From Acidimicrobiaceae bacterium (lineage in GTDB: Bacteria; Actinomycetota; Acidimicrobiia; Acidimicrobiales; RAAP-2), in the NCBI GenBank assembly GCA_027306585.1, contig DAHUZJ010000095.1, positions 1-54,172 on the forward strand: DNA of 54,172 nt, written 5' to 3'. The position numbers and the translations under genes were made by a program. Shown in pieces: positions 25,975 to 32,191 of the stretch. Below the pieces are notes generated by a model, which did no database searches, was not told the DNA's origin, and saw only the letters and a program-made list of their open reading frames with translations. How positions within the stretch are numbered: position 1 is the stretch's first letter; each line of letters opens with the position of its first letter.

Positions 25975-26781
25975 ATGAGCCCAACACCCCCAACCACAGC
26001 GCGCCCTGCCACCCCCGACCTCGGCCAGGTCCGGGCCGTGGTGACCGGTGCGACCAGCGGGCTCGGGGCGGCGATGGCCGACGCCCTCCTGGCGGCGGGT
26101 GCCACCGTGGCGCTGGCCGCCCGGCCGACCGAGCGCCTCGAGCGTGCGGTCGCCGAGCGGCGCGCCGCCGGGCAGCCGGCGGAGGCGCTCCCGGTCGACG
26201 TGCGAGACCCCGCGGCCGTGGCGGTGGCCGCTGCGCGTGCCGTCGACGTGCTCGGCCGGGTGGACCTGCTCGTCAACAACGCCGGCCTCGGCATGCGCAC
26301 GGTGAACCGGCGCTTCTACGAGGACCCTCTGCCCTTCTGGGAGGTCGGGCCCGACGCCTTCGCCGACGTGGTCACCACCAACCTGACCGGCTACTTCCTC
26401 GTGGCCCGCGCCTTCGCCCCCGTCCTCCTCGCCCAGGGACGTGGCCGCGTCGTGAACGTCTCGACGAACTTCACGACGATGCGCCGGCGCGGCTTCGTGC
26501 CGTACGGCCCGTCCCGGGCGGGGTCCGAGGCGCTGAGCGATGTCATGGTCGAGGACTTCCGCCCCCACGGGGTCACCGTGAACGTGCTCCTGCCCGGTGG
26601 TGGGACCGACACCGGGATGTTCCCCGAAGACCTCGACGACGCGGCGCGGGCCCGGCTGCTGCGCCCCGAGATCATGGGTCCGCCGATCGTGTACCTGGCG
26701 TCGCCAGCGGCTGACGGGATCACCGGGGAGCGCATCGTGGCCACCGAATTCGACCGGTGGCTGGCGGAGCGCCAGGCGTAG
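25975..26781 (+). CDS. Short-chain dehydrogenase/reductase with YxxxR active site
   Basis: A 268-residue classical SDR with TGATSGLG at about 24-31, NNAG at 99-102, and VNVSTNF containing the catalytic Ser. Where the family has Y-x3-K, this protein has YGPSR (Tyr177, Arg181). Arg for Lys at this position is rare and could reduce or change activity. The C-terminus, VYLASPAADGITGERI, is typical. ATG 25975 follows TAGCGT (25962-25967) by 7 nt, a leaderless start. The substrate is unknown. The GNAT gene starts 11 nt after its stop but has its own -10 box. Confidence 0.88.
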   Translation: MSPTPPTTARPATPDLGQVRAVVTGATSGLGAAMADALLAAGATVALAARPTERLERAVAERRAAGQPAEALPVDVRDPAAVAVAAARAVDVLGRVDLLVNNAGLGMRTVNRRFYEDPLPFWEVGPDAFADVVTTNLTGYFLVARAFAPVLLAQGRGRVVNVSTNFTTMRRRGFVPYGPSRAGSEALSDVMVEDFRPHGVTVNVLLPGGGTDTGMFPEDLDDAARARLLRPEIMGPPIVYLASPAADGITGERIVATEFDRWLAERQA

Positions 26782-26791
26782 CCTTCTCGGT

Positions 26792-27268
26792 GTGACCGCT
26801 GCTGCCGGCCGCCGCGCCGTCCGGGGTGCCACCGAGGCGGACGCCGAGGACGCCGCCAGCCTCCTGCGACGGTTCAACGCCGAGTACGGCGATCCGGCGC
26901 CCAGCCTCCTCGAGCTGACCGGGCGGGTCGCCGAGCTCCTGGCGGAAGGCGCCACCACGGTGCTGCTCGCCGGCGACGGTCCGGACGGGCTGGCGCTCCT
27001 TCGGTTCCGCACCGCCCTCTGGTCGCCCGGGCTCGAGTGCTACCTCGCCGAACTGTACGTCGTGCCCGAACGGCGGGGACAGGGGCTGGGCCGCGCCCTG
27101 CTCGATGCCGCCATCGACGACGCCCGGGCCCGGGGCGCCGACACGATGGACCTCGGGACGAGCGAGGCCGACACGCTCGCCCGGGGCCTCTACGAGCGGT
27201 CCGGGTTCGTCAACCGCGAGCACCCGCCCGACGGCCCCTTGATGTACGTCTACGAGCGCAACCTCTGA
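26792..27268 (+). CDS. GNAT-family N-acetyltransferase
   Basis: A 158-residue GNAT domain with LAELYVVPERRGQGLGRALLDAAID (beta4 plus the acetyl-CoA P-loop Q/R-x-x-G-x-G/A), DLGTSEADTLARGLYERSGF and the C-terminal strand LMYVYERNL. It should acetylate a small molecule or protein amine. GTG 26792 follows TAGCCT (26779-26784), whose TAG is the stop codon of the SDR gene, by 7 nt. So the promoter is embedded in the end of the previous gene, and the frame upstream of the GTG is only overlap with the SDR. Confidence 0.9.
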   Translation: MTAAAGRRAVRGATEADAEDAASLLRRFNAEYGDPAPSLLELTGRVAELLAEGATTVLLAGDGPDGLALLRFRTALWSPGLECYLAELYVVPERRGQGLGRALLDAAIDDARARGADTMDLGTSEADTLARGLYERSGFVNREHPPDGPLMYVYERNL

Positions 27269-27343
27269 CGACGGGGGGCTTGGCAGCCCGGGTCGGCCGG
27301 CGGCGGGTCGGCGCGGCGGGTCGGGTCGGCGGGGCGGCGGGAG

Positions 27344-27925
27344 TCAGCGGGGCGGGGCGACGAGGATGCCGTGGAGGGCGAAGTCGAGCGCCCGGGCGGC
27401 CGCCGCCTCTCGCTCCTCGACCGGGACACCATCGACGACGCCCTTCACCATGCCGACGACGATGAGCACGTCATCGGGCGTGACATCGGGCCGCAGGGTG
27501 CCGGCAGCGGCCGCCTGCTCCACGCAGACGGCGATCATCCGGAGCAATCGCTGCACCAGGTCGTGCAGCAAGCTGCCGGGCTCGCGAGGATCGGCGGACT
27601 CCGCCACCGCCAGCTGCACGAGCGTGTGGGTGCGGAGCATCGAGGCGACCAGCTGGTGGAGGAACGTAGCGAGCGCGTCGGGTCCCGGAGGGATCGCCGC
27701 GGCATCGGCCTCCAGGCCGTCCAGCACCTCCTCGGCGATGGCGCCGAGCAGCGCCCGCCGGTCCGGGAAGTGGCGGTAGAGCGTCGCCTGCCCGACCCCT
27801 GCGTGGCGCGCGATCTCGTACATCGGTACGTCGCCGCGCGCCGAGAGCAGCTCCTGGGCGGCCTCGAGAAGGGCGCGCCGGTTGCGTTGCACGTCACTTC
27901 GAATGTGCGACACCGGCTGCGGCAT
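27344..27925 (-). CDS. TetR-family repressor of the adjacent MFS gene
   Basis: A 193-residue TetR regulator. The N-terminal HTH (RNRRALLEAAQELLSARGDVPMYEIARHAGVGQATLYRHFPDR in outline, residues 14-57) carries the typical GVGQATLYRHF recognition helix, and the remainder is a helical ligand-binding domain with MLRTHTLVQLAVAE. ATG 27925 is preceded by TAACAT (27933-27938, minus) 7 nt upstream, a leaderless start. It is divergent from the DHA2 transporter at 28111, with two matching operators between them, so it probably represses both genes until a transported compound binds. Confidence 0.92.
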   Translation of the reverse strand: MPQPVSHIRSDVQRNRRALLEAAQELLSARGDVPMYEIARHAGVGQATLYRHFPDRRALLGAIAEEVLDGLEADAAAIPPGPDALATFLHQLVASMLRTHTLVQLAVAESADPREPGSLLHDLVQRLLRMIAVCVEQAAAAGTLRPDVTPDDVLIVVGMVKGVVDGVPVEEREAAAARALDFALHGILVAPPR

Positions 27926-27964
27926 GCCTGCGATGTTACCCAGCAATGCGGACAGGATCATCCG

Positions 27965-27984
27965 AATGGACACTGTTGTCCGTT
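27965..27984. promoter_or_regulatory. TetR operator, copy 1
   Basis: An imperfect palindrome of 8-bp arms around 4 bp, AATGGACA-CTGT-TGTCCGTT, with 7 of 8 positions paired. It lies between the TetR start and the MFS leader. Confidence 0.6.
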
Positions 27985-27997
27985 TGGTTGGTAGTGT

Positions 27998-28017
27998 GGC
28001 GGACAGCGTTCTCCGTT
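27998..28017. promoter_or_regulatory. TetR operator, copy 2
   Basis: GGCGGACA-GCGT-TCTCCGTT repeats the layout and consensus of copy 1 exactly 33 bp away, just after a TAGTGT box at 27992-27997 that may be the MFS -10 element. About three helical turns separate the two sites, so dimers could bind on the same face. Confidence 0.55.
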
Positions 28018-28110
28018 TTCTGTTCCGTGTTGCTGTTCCGCGTTGCTGTTCCGTGCGCGCTCGGGGCGTCAGCCCGCCCCGGACCGCCCCCGCCCCTCCA
28101 GGAGGTTCCG

Positions 28111-29706
28111 ATGTCCATCGCCGCCGCTCCTTCGGGCCTCGACCAGTCGCCTGGTGGCGCCGCCGGATCGAGCCGCCTGCGCGGGCATCCCTGGTGGGTC
28201 CTGGCCAGCGTTGCGCTGGGCCTCGTCATGGTGGGCCTCGACGGCACCGTCGTCTCCGTCGCCAACCCGGTGATCGCCCGGGACCTCCACACGTCCGTCT
28301 CCCAGCTGCAGTGGATCACGAACGCCTACCTGCTCGTGCTGGCGGTCGGCCTCATCTTCGGCGGCAAGCTGGGTGACCGCTTCGGGCGCCGCAAGGTGTT
28401 CCTGATCGGCGTCGTCGGCTTCGCGCTGTCCTCGCTCGCCGTGGGCCTCGTCGGCACGACCGGTGGCGTCATCGCCTTCCGCGCCGTGCAAGGAGCGTTC
28501 GGGGCCCTCCTCATGCCCAACACCTTGGCGATCCTGCGGGCGACGTTCCCGCCGGAGAAGCTCAACATGGCCGTCGGGATCTGGGGCGGAGCGTCCGGGA
28601 TCTCGGTTGCCGCCGGTCCCATCATCGGCGGGCTACTGGTCCAGAACGTCAGCTGGCAGTCGGTCTTCTACCTCAACCTCCCGGTGGCCGCCATCGCCCT
28701 CGCCATCGGACTGCTGGTGCTCGTGGAGAGCCGTGACGAGCGCCCGTCTCGTTTCGACCTGCCCGGCATGGGGCTGCTCGGCGTGGGCCTCTTCGCCCTC
28801 GTGTTCGGCTTGATCAAAGCCCAGACGTGGGGCTGGAGCGACGCCAAGACGATCCTCTTCATGGCGGGAGGTGTCGCCCTCCTGACGGCGTTCGCCCTCG
28901 TCGAGAGCCGGACGCGGGCGCCGCTGCTGCCCATGCGGCTCTTCACGAACCGCTCCCTCAGCATCGGGACGCTCGTCGTGCTGATCGGCTTCCTGTCGCT
29001 GTTCGGCGTGCTCTTCTTCCTTACGCTGTACCTCGAGAACGTCCACGGGTACACGGCCGTCCAGGCCGGCGTCCGGATGCTGCCGCTCACCGCCACCATG
29101 ATCGTGAGCGCCCCGCTGGGGGGCGTCCTCACCGAGAAGATCGGACCTCGCCTCACGATGTTCACCGGGCTGGCGCTCATTGGCGGTGGCTTGCTGTGGA
29201 TGACGGGTGTCGGGGTGGACTCCGCCTTCGGCGCCCTGTGGCCGCCGTTCCTCATGATCGGCGCCGGGCTCGGTTGCATGATCACCTCGAGCTCCGAGGT
29301 GATCATCGGGAACGCGCCCGTCGAGGACGCCGGGATCGCCGGGGGCCTGCAGTCCACGGCGACCCAGCTGGGCGGAGTGATGGGGACGGCGATCCTCGGC
29401 TCGGTCCTGACCACGCACGTGGCATCCGTCTACGTCGCCGACCTCGTCGGCGCCGGAGCGCCGGCAGCGCTGGCGTCCCGGCTGAGCAGCGCCGGCGCGG
29501 CACAGCTCGCCGGCCAGGGCATCGCCCCGACCGTGCCGCACGCGTCGGCCGTGCAAGCAGCGGTCACGGCCGGCACGCACGCCGCCTTCGTGAGCGGCCT
29601 CCACACGTCGCTGGCGATCGGGGCGATCGTCTCTTTCGTCGCCGCCGGTCTCGCCCTCCTGGCACGCAAGGGCGCCAACGCCGGCGCGGGACACGCCGCC
29701 ATCTGA
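28111..29706 (+). CDS. MFS drug-efflux transporter, DHA2 (14-TMS) family
   Basis: A 531-residue proton-coupled exporter. It has DGTVVSVANPVI in helix 1 (motif D1), GGKLGDRFGRRKVFLIG (motif A), a motif-C-like segment GASGISVAAGPIIGGLL in helix 5, and 14 predicted helices. It exports hydrophobic or cationic compounds. ATG 28111 is chosen because AGGAGG at 28100-28105 is 5 nt upstream; the open frame continues 5' through the operator region but without a ribosome site. Regulation by the divergent TetR protein is very likely. The end of the gene faces the repeat-protein gene at 29746. Confidence 0.95.
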   Translation: MSIAAAPSGLDQSPGGAAGSSRLRGHPWWVLASVALGLVMVGLDGTVVSVANPVIARDLHTSVSQLQWITNAYLLVLAVGLIFGGKLGDRFGRRKVFLIGVVGFALSSLAVGLVGTTGGVIAFRAVQGAFGALLMPNTLAILRATFPPEKLNMAVGIWGGASGISVAAGPIIGGLLVQNVSWQSVFYLNLPVAAIALAIGLLVLVESRDERPSRFDLPGMGLLGVGLFALVFGLIKAQTWGWSDAKTILFMAGGVALLTAFALVESRTRAPLLPMRLFTNRSLSIGTLVVLIGFLSLFGVLFFLTLYLENVHGYTAVQAGVRMLPLTATMIVSAPLGGVLTEKIGPRLTMFTGLALIGGGLLWMTGVGVDSAFGALWPPFLMIGAGLGCMITSSSEVIIGNAPVEDAGIAGGLQSTATQLGGVMGTAILGSVLTTHVASVYVADLVGAGAPAALASRLSSAGAAQLAGQGIAPTVPHASAVQAAVTAGTHAAFVSGLHTSLAIGAIVSFVAAGLALLARKGANAGAGHAAI

Positions 29707-29716
29707 AACTGGCGCA

Positions 29717-29732
29717 CGCCGCCGGCGCGGCG
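29717..29732. terminator. GC hairpin between convergent genes
   Basis: CGCCGC-CGGC-GCGGCG forms a perfect 6-bp stem with a 4-nt loop between the MFS stop and the repeat-protein stop. There is no T-tract, so it is only a candidate terminator serving either strand. Confidence 0.3.
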
Positions 29733-29745
29733 CACAACCCCGCGC

Positions 29746-29988
29746 TCAGTCCGCGGCTGTCGCTGTCGCTGTCCGGTCGTGCGCCAGGTCTGTCTCGGGG
29801 CCGCCCATCACGTCGCTCACCGACGGCTCGGAGCCGCCCATCACGTCGGACACGTCCGGCTCGGGGCCGCCCATGACGTCGCTCACCGACGGCTCGGAGC
29901 CGCCCATGACGTCCTCCTCTTCGGGCTCAGCTCCTCCCATCACGTCGGAGACATCGGGCTCTTCGCCTCCCATGACGTCGGATTGCAT
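29746..29988 (-). CDS. 80-residue protein of six DVMGG-type 11-residue repeats
   Basis: ATG 29988 has a strong ribosome site (GAGGAGG) 5-6 nt upstream. After MQS come six consecutive 11-residue units: DVMGGEEPDVS, DVMGGAEPEEE, DVMGGSEPSVS, DVMGGPEPDVS, DVMGGSEPSVS and DVMGGPETDLA, then a short tail ending TATATAAD. Every unit keeps D-V-M-G-G and an E at position 7; the protein is very acidic with no Cys, aromatic or signal sequence. I do not recognise the family. A repetitive precursor (multi-core modified peptide), a metal- or protein-binding acidic repeat, or a decoy are possibilities. No modifying enzyme is adjacent; a DHA2 exporter lies convergent and a toxin-antitoxin pair beyond. Confidence 0.7.
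   Translation of the reverse strand: MQSDVMGGEEPDVSDVMGGAEPEEEDVMGGSEPSVSDVMGGPEPDVSDVMGGSEPSVSDVMGGPETDLAHDRTATATAAD
29782..29979. repeat. Six tandem 33-bp repeats
   Basis: In-frame 33-bp units code the DVMGG repeats. Units 3 and 5 (29881-29913 and 29815-29847) differ at a single silent position (GAT/GAC type), so a 66-bp pair was duplicated recently, whereas units 1, 2 and 6 have diverged at synonymous and variable positions while keeping DVMGG. Confidence 0.85.
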
Positions 29989-30596
29989 GGTCCACCTCCT
30001 CGGGTCGGCGGGAAACGGGGCAGGTGATCGGCGGCTCGAGTGGACGAGGACGAGGACGAGGCAGACGTGTGGCTGTCGAGCGTCACCGATCGCCAGGTGC
30101 CGGGTGGGCCGACGTGCCGACAACGCCGGCGGGGGCCGCACCGCCGGGTGCGGCCGTCACTGCCGAGGAGGAAGCACTCGGGATGAGGTCCAGCGCGCCG
30201 GCACACCTCGTGCGGGGCTCGATGTCGGGTGTTGTCGTACGGCATACGCACCACCGTCCCGCCGCGGAGCGGCGCTGGCGTCACTGTGCGCCTCGCCGTA
30301 CTGCCTGTCAACCGGCGCGACGGCCGATCGCCTCCTCGACGCCTCGTCGTTGCCGCGCGAGCGCGACGGACGACCGGCGTCAGCGTGGAACGCCGACGCC
30401 GCAGCACCGGCTCGAGGGGCGGGCGCGGTCGAGCTCGTCGCCACGTGGGTAGCACCCCCCGGCCCGTGGTCAGCGCCTGGGGGCACGAGCCGTCGTCGCA
30501 CCCTTGCCGGCGCACCGTCGACCTCGACCGGCGTTCACACTTCGGGATCGACGGCAAAGTATCCCGTGGTACAAGTAGTACGTAGGAGGACCAGCC
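29989..30596. other. Intergenic stretch without a supported gene
   Basis: No frame here shows a recognisable domain or a good start site. It holds a perfect GC hairpin at 30135-30154 (GCCGCACC-GCCG-GGTGCGGC, 8-bp stem) and a GAC-GAG triplet run at about 30042-30060. Base composition is less GC-biased than around it, as expected for horizontally acquired or decaying DNA. Confidence 0.5.
30135..30154. terminator. Perfect 8-bp hairpin
   Basis: GCCGCACC-GCCG-GGTGCGGC. There is no T-run on either side and no gene ends next to it, so a terminator or attenuator role is only possible, not shown. Confidence 0.3.
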
Positions 30597-30824
30597 GTGC
30601 GTCTCAACAGCAAGGGCCAGGTCACGATCCCCGCCCCTCTGCGCCAACTGCACGGATTGCATGAGGGGGACGAGGTCGACGTCGTCGAGGACGAGAGCGG
30701 GCTGCGGATCGTCCGCGTCGAGGGCAGCCAGAGCCACGGAGAACGGATCGTGCAGCGGATGCGTGGTCGGGCCACGACCACGATGACCACCGATCAACTC
30801 CTGCACCTGCTCCGTGACGACTGA
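30597..30824 (+). CDS. AbrB/MazE-type antitoxin
   Basis: A 75-residue SpoVT-AbrB swapped-hairpin protein: MRLNSKGQVTIPAPLRQLHGLHEGDEVDVVE is the DNA-binding domain, and the C-terminal 35 residues, with MTTDQLLHLL, should bind the toxin. GTG 30597 has AGGAGG at 30584-30589, 7 nt upstream. It overlaps the toxin frame. The short repeat GTAC-AAGTA-GTAC at 30569-30581 just before the ribosome site may be its autoregulatory operator. Such antitoxins neutralise PIN-domain VapC partners, which is what follows here, although that toxin gene is frameshifted. Confidence 0.9.
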   Translation: MRLNSKGQVTIPAPLRQLHGLHEGDEVDVVEDESGLRIVRVEGSQSHGERIVQRMRGRATTTMTTDQLLHLLRDD

Positions 30825-31250
30825 GCCCCCGAGGGCCCGTCCGGTGGTCACGCTGGTCGACTCGAGCGTGCTGCTCGGCGTGTTGACCGAGGACGGCGCG
30901 TGGGGCGAGCGGTCACGAGAGGTGCTCGCCAATGCGGGGACGAAGGGCGATTGGTCATCAACCCCATCATCTACGCCGAGATCTCGACCGGCTTCGACAA
31001 GATCGAGGATCTCGACGACGCGGTGCCAGCCGGCGACTTCCAGCGCGAGCCACTGCCCTACGCGGCCGGGTTCCTGGCCGGCAAGGCGTTCCTCGCCCAC
31101 CGGCAGCGAGGCCGCCAGCGCCTGTCGCCGCTTCCGGACTTCTACATCGGCGCCCATGCGGCGGTGCTTGGATATCGACTGCTCACCCGCGACGTAGCTC
31201 GGTACCGAACCTCGTTCCCGTCGCTACAGTTCCTCATCCCTCCAAGCTGA
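30814..31250 (+). pseudogene. VapC-type PIN toxin with a frameshift
   Basis: The first frame from GTG 30814 (or 30844) reads VTLVDSSVLLGVLTEDGAWGERS, the PIN N-terminus with its first catalytic Asp. Near 30945-30955 the match moves to the next frame, RLVINPIIYAEISTGFDKIEDL, continuing through RLSPLPDFYIGAHAAVLGYRLLTRD to a stop at 31250. The two halves together make a normal PIN protein of about 140 residues with its acidic residues (D, E, D, D). One base appears missing around GGGCGATTGG. This is either a disrupted toxin left beside its antitoxin, a sequencing error or, less likely, programmed frameshifting. Confidence 0.75.
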
Positions 31251-31455
31251 CCGAGGCACCGCTACCCGGCGGGAATCGCCGGTCATCGAGCGCTGCGGAT
31301 CCGGCACCAGTTCGAGCCCCCTCGACCGTCGCCATTCCTGCCGTCCTGACCTGCATCGGCGCGCCGCGAACGTCGAGTGGTCCGTCGTCACTCGCATTCG
31401 AACCACCGCGAGCTGTGGCAACGCATTGGCGTGCTGCGCTCGACGTCTCGGGACG

Positions 31456-31839
31456 TCAGACGCGGATGACCTCTATGTCCGCCATCGCCCCGTAGTCACG
31501 GTCCTGGGTGACGACGGGGATCCGTTCCACTGCGGCAGTTGCTGCGACGAGCGCGTCGAGGATCGGCACTCGTCGTCGGCGGGCTCGCAGATCTGCGGCG
31601 ATACGGGCGAATTGGCGGGCAACCTCTGCGTCGACCGGTAGCGGATCCCACGTCGACTCGACGGCCGAAAGCGTCGCCAACCTGCCGGGACGTTCGGCGT
31701 CGCCGGCCATCAGCACCCCGAGCGTGAGCTCGGCCACCGTCACGACCGAAACCTCGGTCTCCGTCACGCCAGCCATTTCGCCCAACGGTCGCCCCGACTC
31801 GGTCGCGACGAAGAACGACGTGTCGAGCAGCGCTCTCAC
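31456..31839 (-). CDS. vapC: VapC-type PIN-domain ribonuclease toxin
   Basis: A 127-residue PIN domain: MRALLDTSFFVATESGRPL with the first Asp at residue 6, VTVAELTLGVL with the conserved Glu, ILDALVAATAAVERIPVVTQDRDYGAM with the later Asp pair. VapC toxins cleave tRNA or rRNA when freed from their antitoxin. Its start overlaps the antitoxin stop by 4 nt (31836-31839). It faces the other toxin gene head-on, with about 200 nt between the two stops. Confidence 0.93.
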   Translation of the reverse strand: MRALLDTSFFVATESGRPLGEMAGVTETEVSVVTVAELTLGVLMAGDAERPGRLATLSAVESTWDPLPVDAEVARQFARIAADLRARRRRVPILDALVAATAAVERIPVVTQDRDYGAMADIEVIRV

Positions 31840-32081
31840 AGATCGTCCGTGGAATCCGACAGCAGCCCGCGCACATCGGCCAGCAGTCGAGAATCGGCAG
31901 GGTGACGCGCAGCGATGGTGAGCGCCTCGCCGGGCGGCACCCTCCTACGCCGACGCAGCGGCACGATCTCGGCGACTGGCCGGCGATCGACGGTAACAGT
32001 CACGCGTTCTCCGCTCTCGACGCGTCGCAGCACTTCGCTGACCGTGTTGCGCAGTTCCCGGACGGAGATCGAAGCACTCAC
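31836..32081 (-). CDS. vapB: Phd/YefM-type antitoxin of the VapC toxin
   Basis: An 81-residue antitoxin starting VSASISVRELRNTVSEVLRRVESGERVTVTVDRRPVAEIVPL in outline, a typical Phd/YefM fold that binds operator DNA, followed by a C-terminal toxin-binding tail (ADSRLLADVRGLL). GTG 32081 is preferred to the in-frame TTG at 32087 because TACGCT (32089-32094, minus) sits 7 nt before it, a leaderless start. An inverted repeat just upstream of that box is a likely autoregulatory operator. Confidence 0.9.
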   Translation of the reverse strand: MSASISVRELRNTVSEVLRRVESGERVTVTVDRRPVAEIVPLRRRRRVPPGEALTIAARHPADSRLLADVRGLLSDSTDDL

Positions 32082-32097
32082 CGACAAGAGCGTAGTA

Positions 32098-32111
32098 CAT
32101 GTGGCTACATG
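32098..32111. promoter_or_regulatory. Candidate vapBC operator
   Basis: CATGT-GGCT-ACATG, perfect 5-bp arms around 4 bp, 4 nt upstream of the vapB -10 box and 9 nt from the 3' end of the tRNA gene. Confidence 0.5.
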
Positions 32112-32119
32112 AGGATCGT

Positions 32120-32191
32120 GGGGACGGAGGGACTCGAACCCTCACTTGGGGCGGTTTAAGCGCCCTGCCTCTGCCGTTGGGCTACGTCCCC
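32120..32191 (-). tRNA. Class-I tRNA with anticodon UAA (short variable loop)
   Basis: A 72-nt sequence folds perfectly: 7-bp acceptor stem GGGGACG/CGTCCCC, T8-A9, a D arm (GCC/GGC with GG in the loop), anticodon stem GGGCG/CGCCC with loop CTTAAAC, 5-nt variable loop CAAGT, T stem GAGGG/CCCTC and T loop TTCGAGT. The anticodon is TAA (32156-32158), which reads the leucine codon UUA. Leucine tRNAs are class II with a long variable arm; this one has none, so its identity is unclear. It is not a stop suppressor. CCA is not encoded. Positions 8-10 are also the TAG stop of the upstream esterase frame. Confidence 0.85.

Noticed and set aside
29782-29979. 33-bp repeats considered as a CRISPR array
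   Set aside because: Units are contiguous with no spacers and keep an open reading frame coding a conserved pentapeptide.
30024-30585. Plus-strand frames in the gap before the AbrB antitoxin
   Set aside because: Arg/Ser-rich, no ribosome site and no motif; read as non-coding.
32156-32158. tRNA considered as a stop-codon suppressor
   Set aside because: The anticodon is UAA, which pairs with UUA; a UAA suppressor would need UUA as anticodon.
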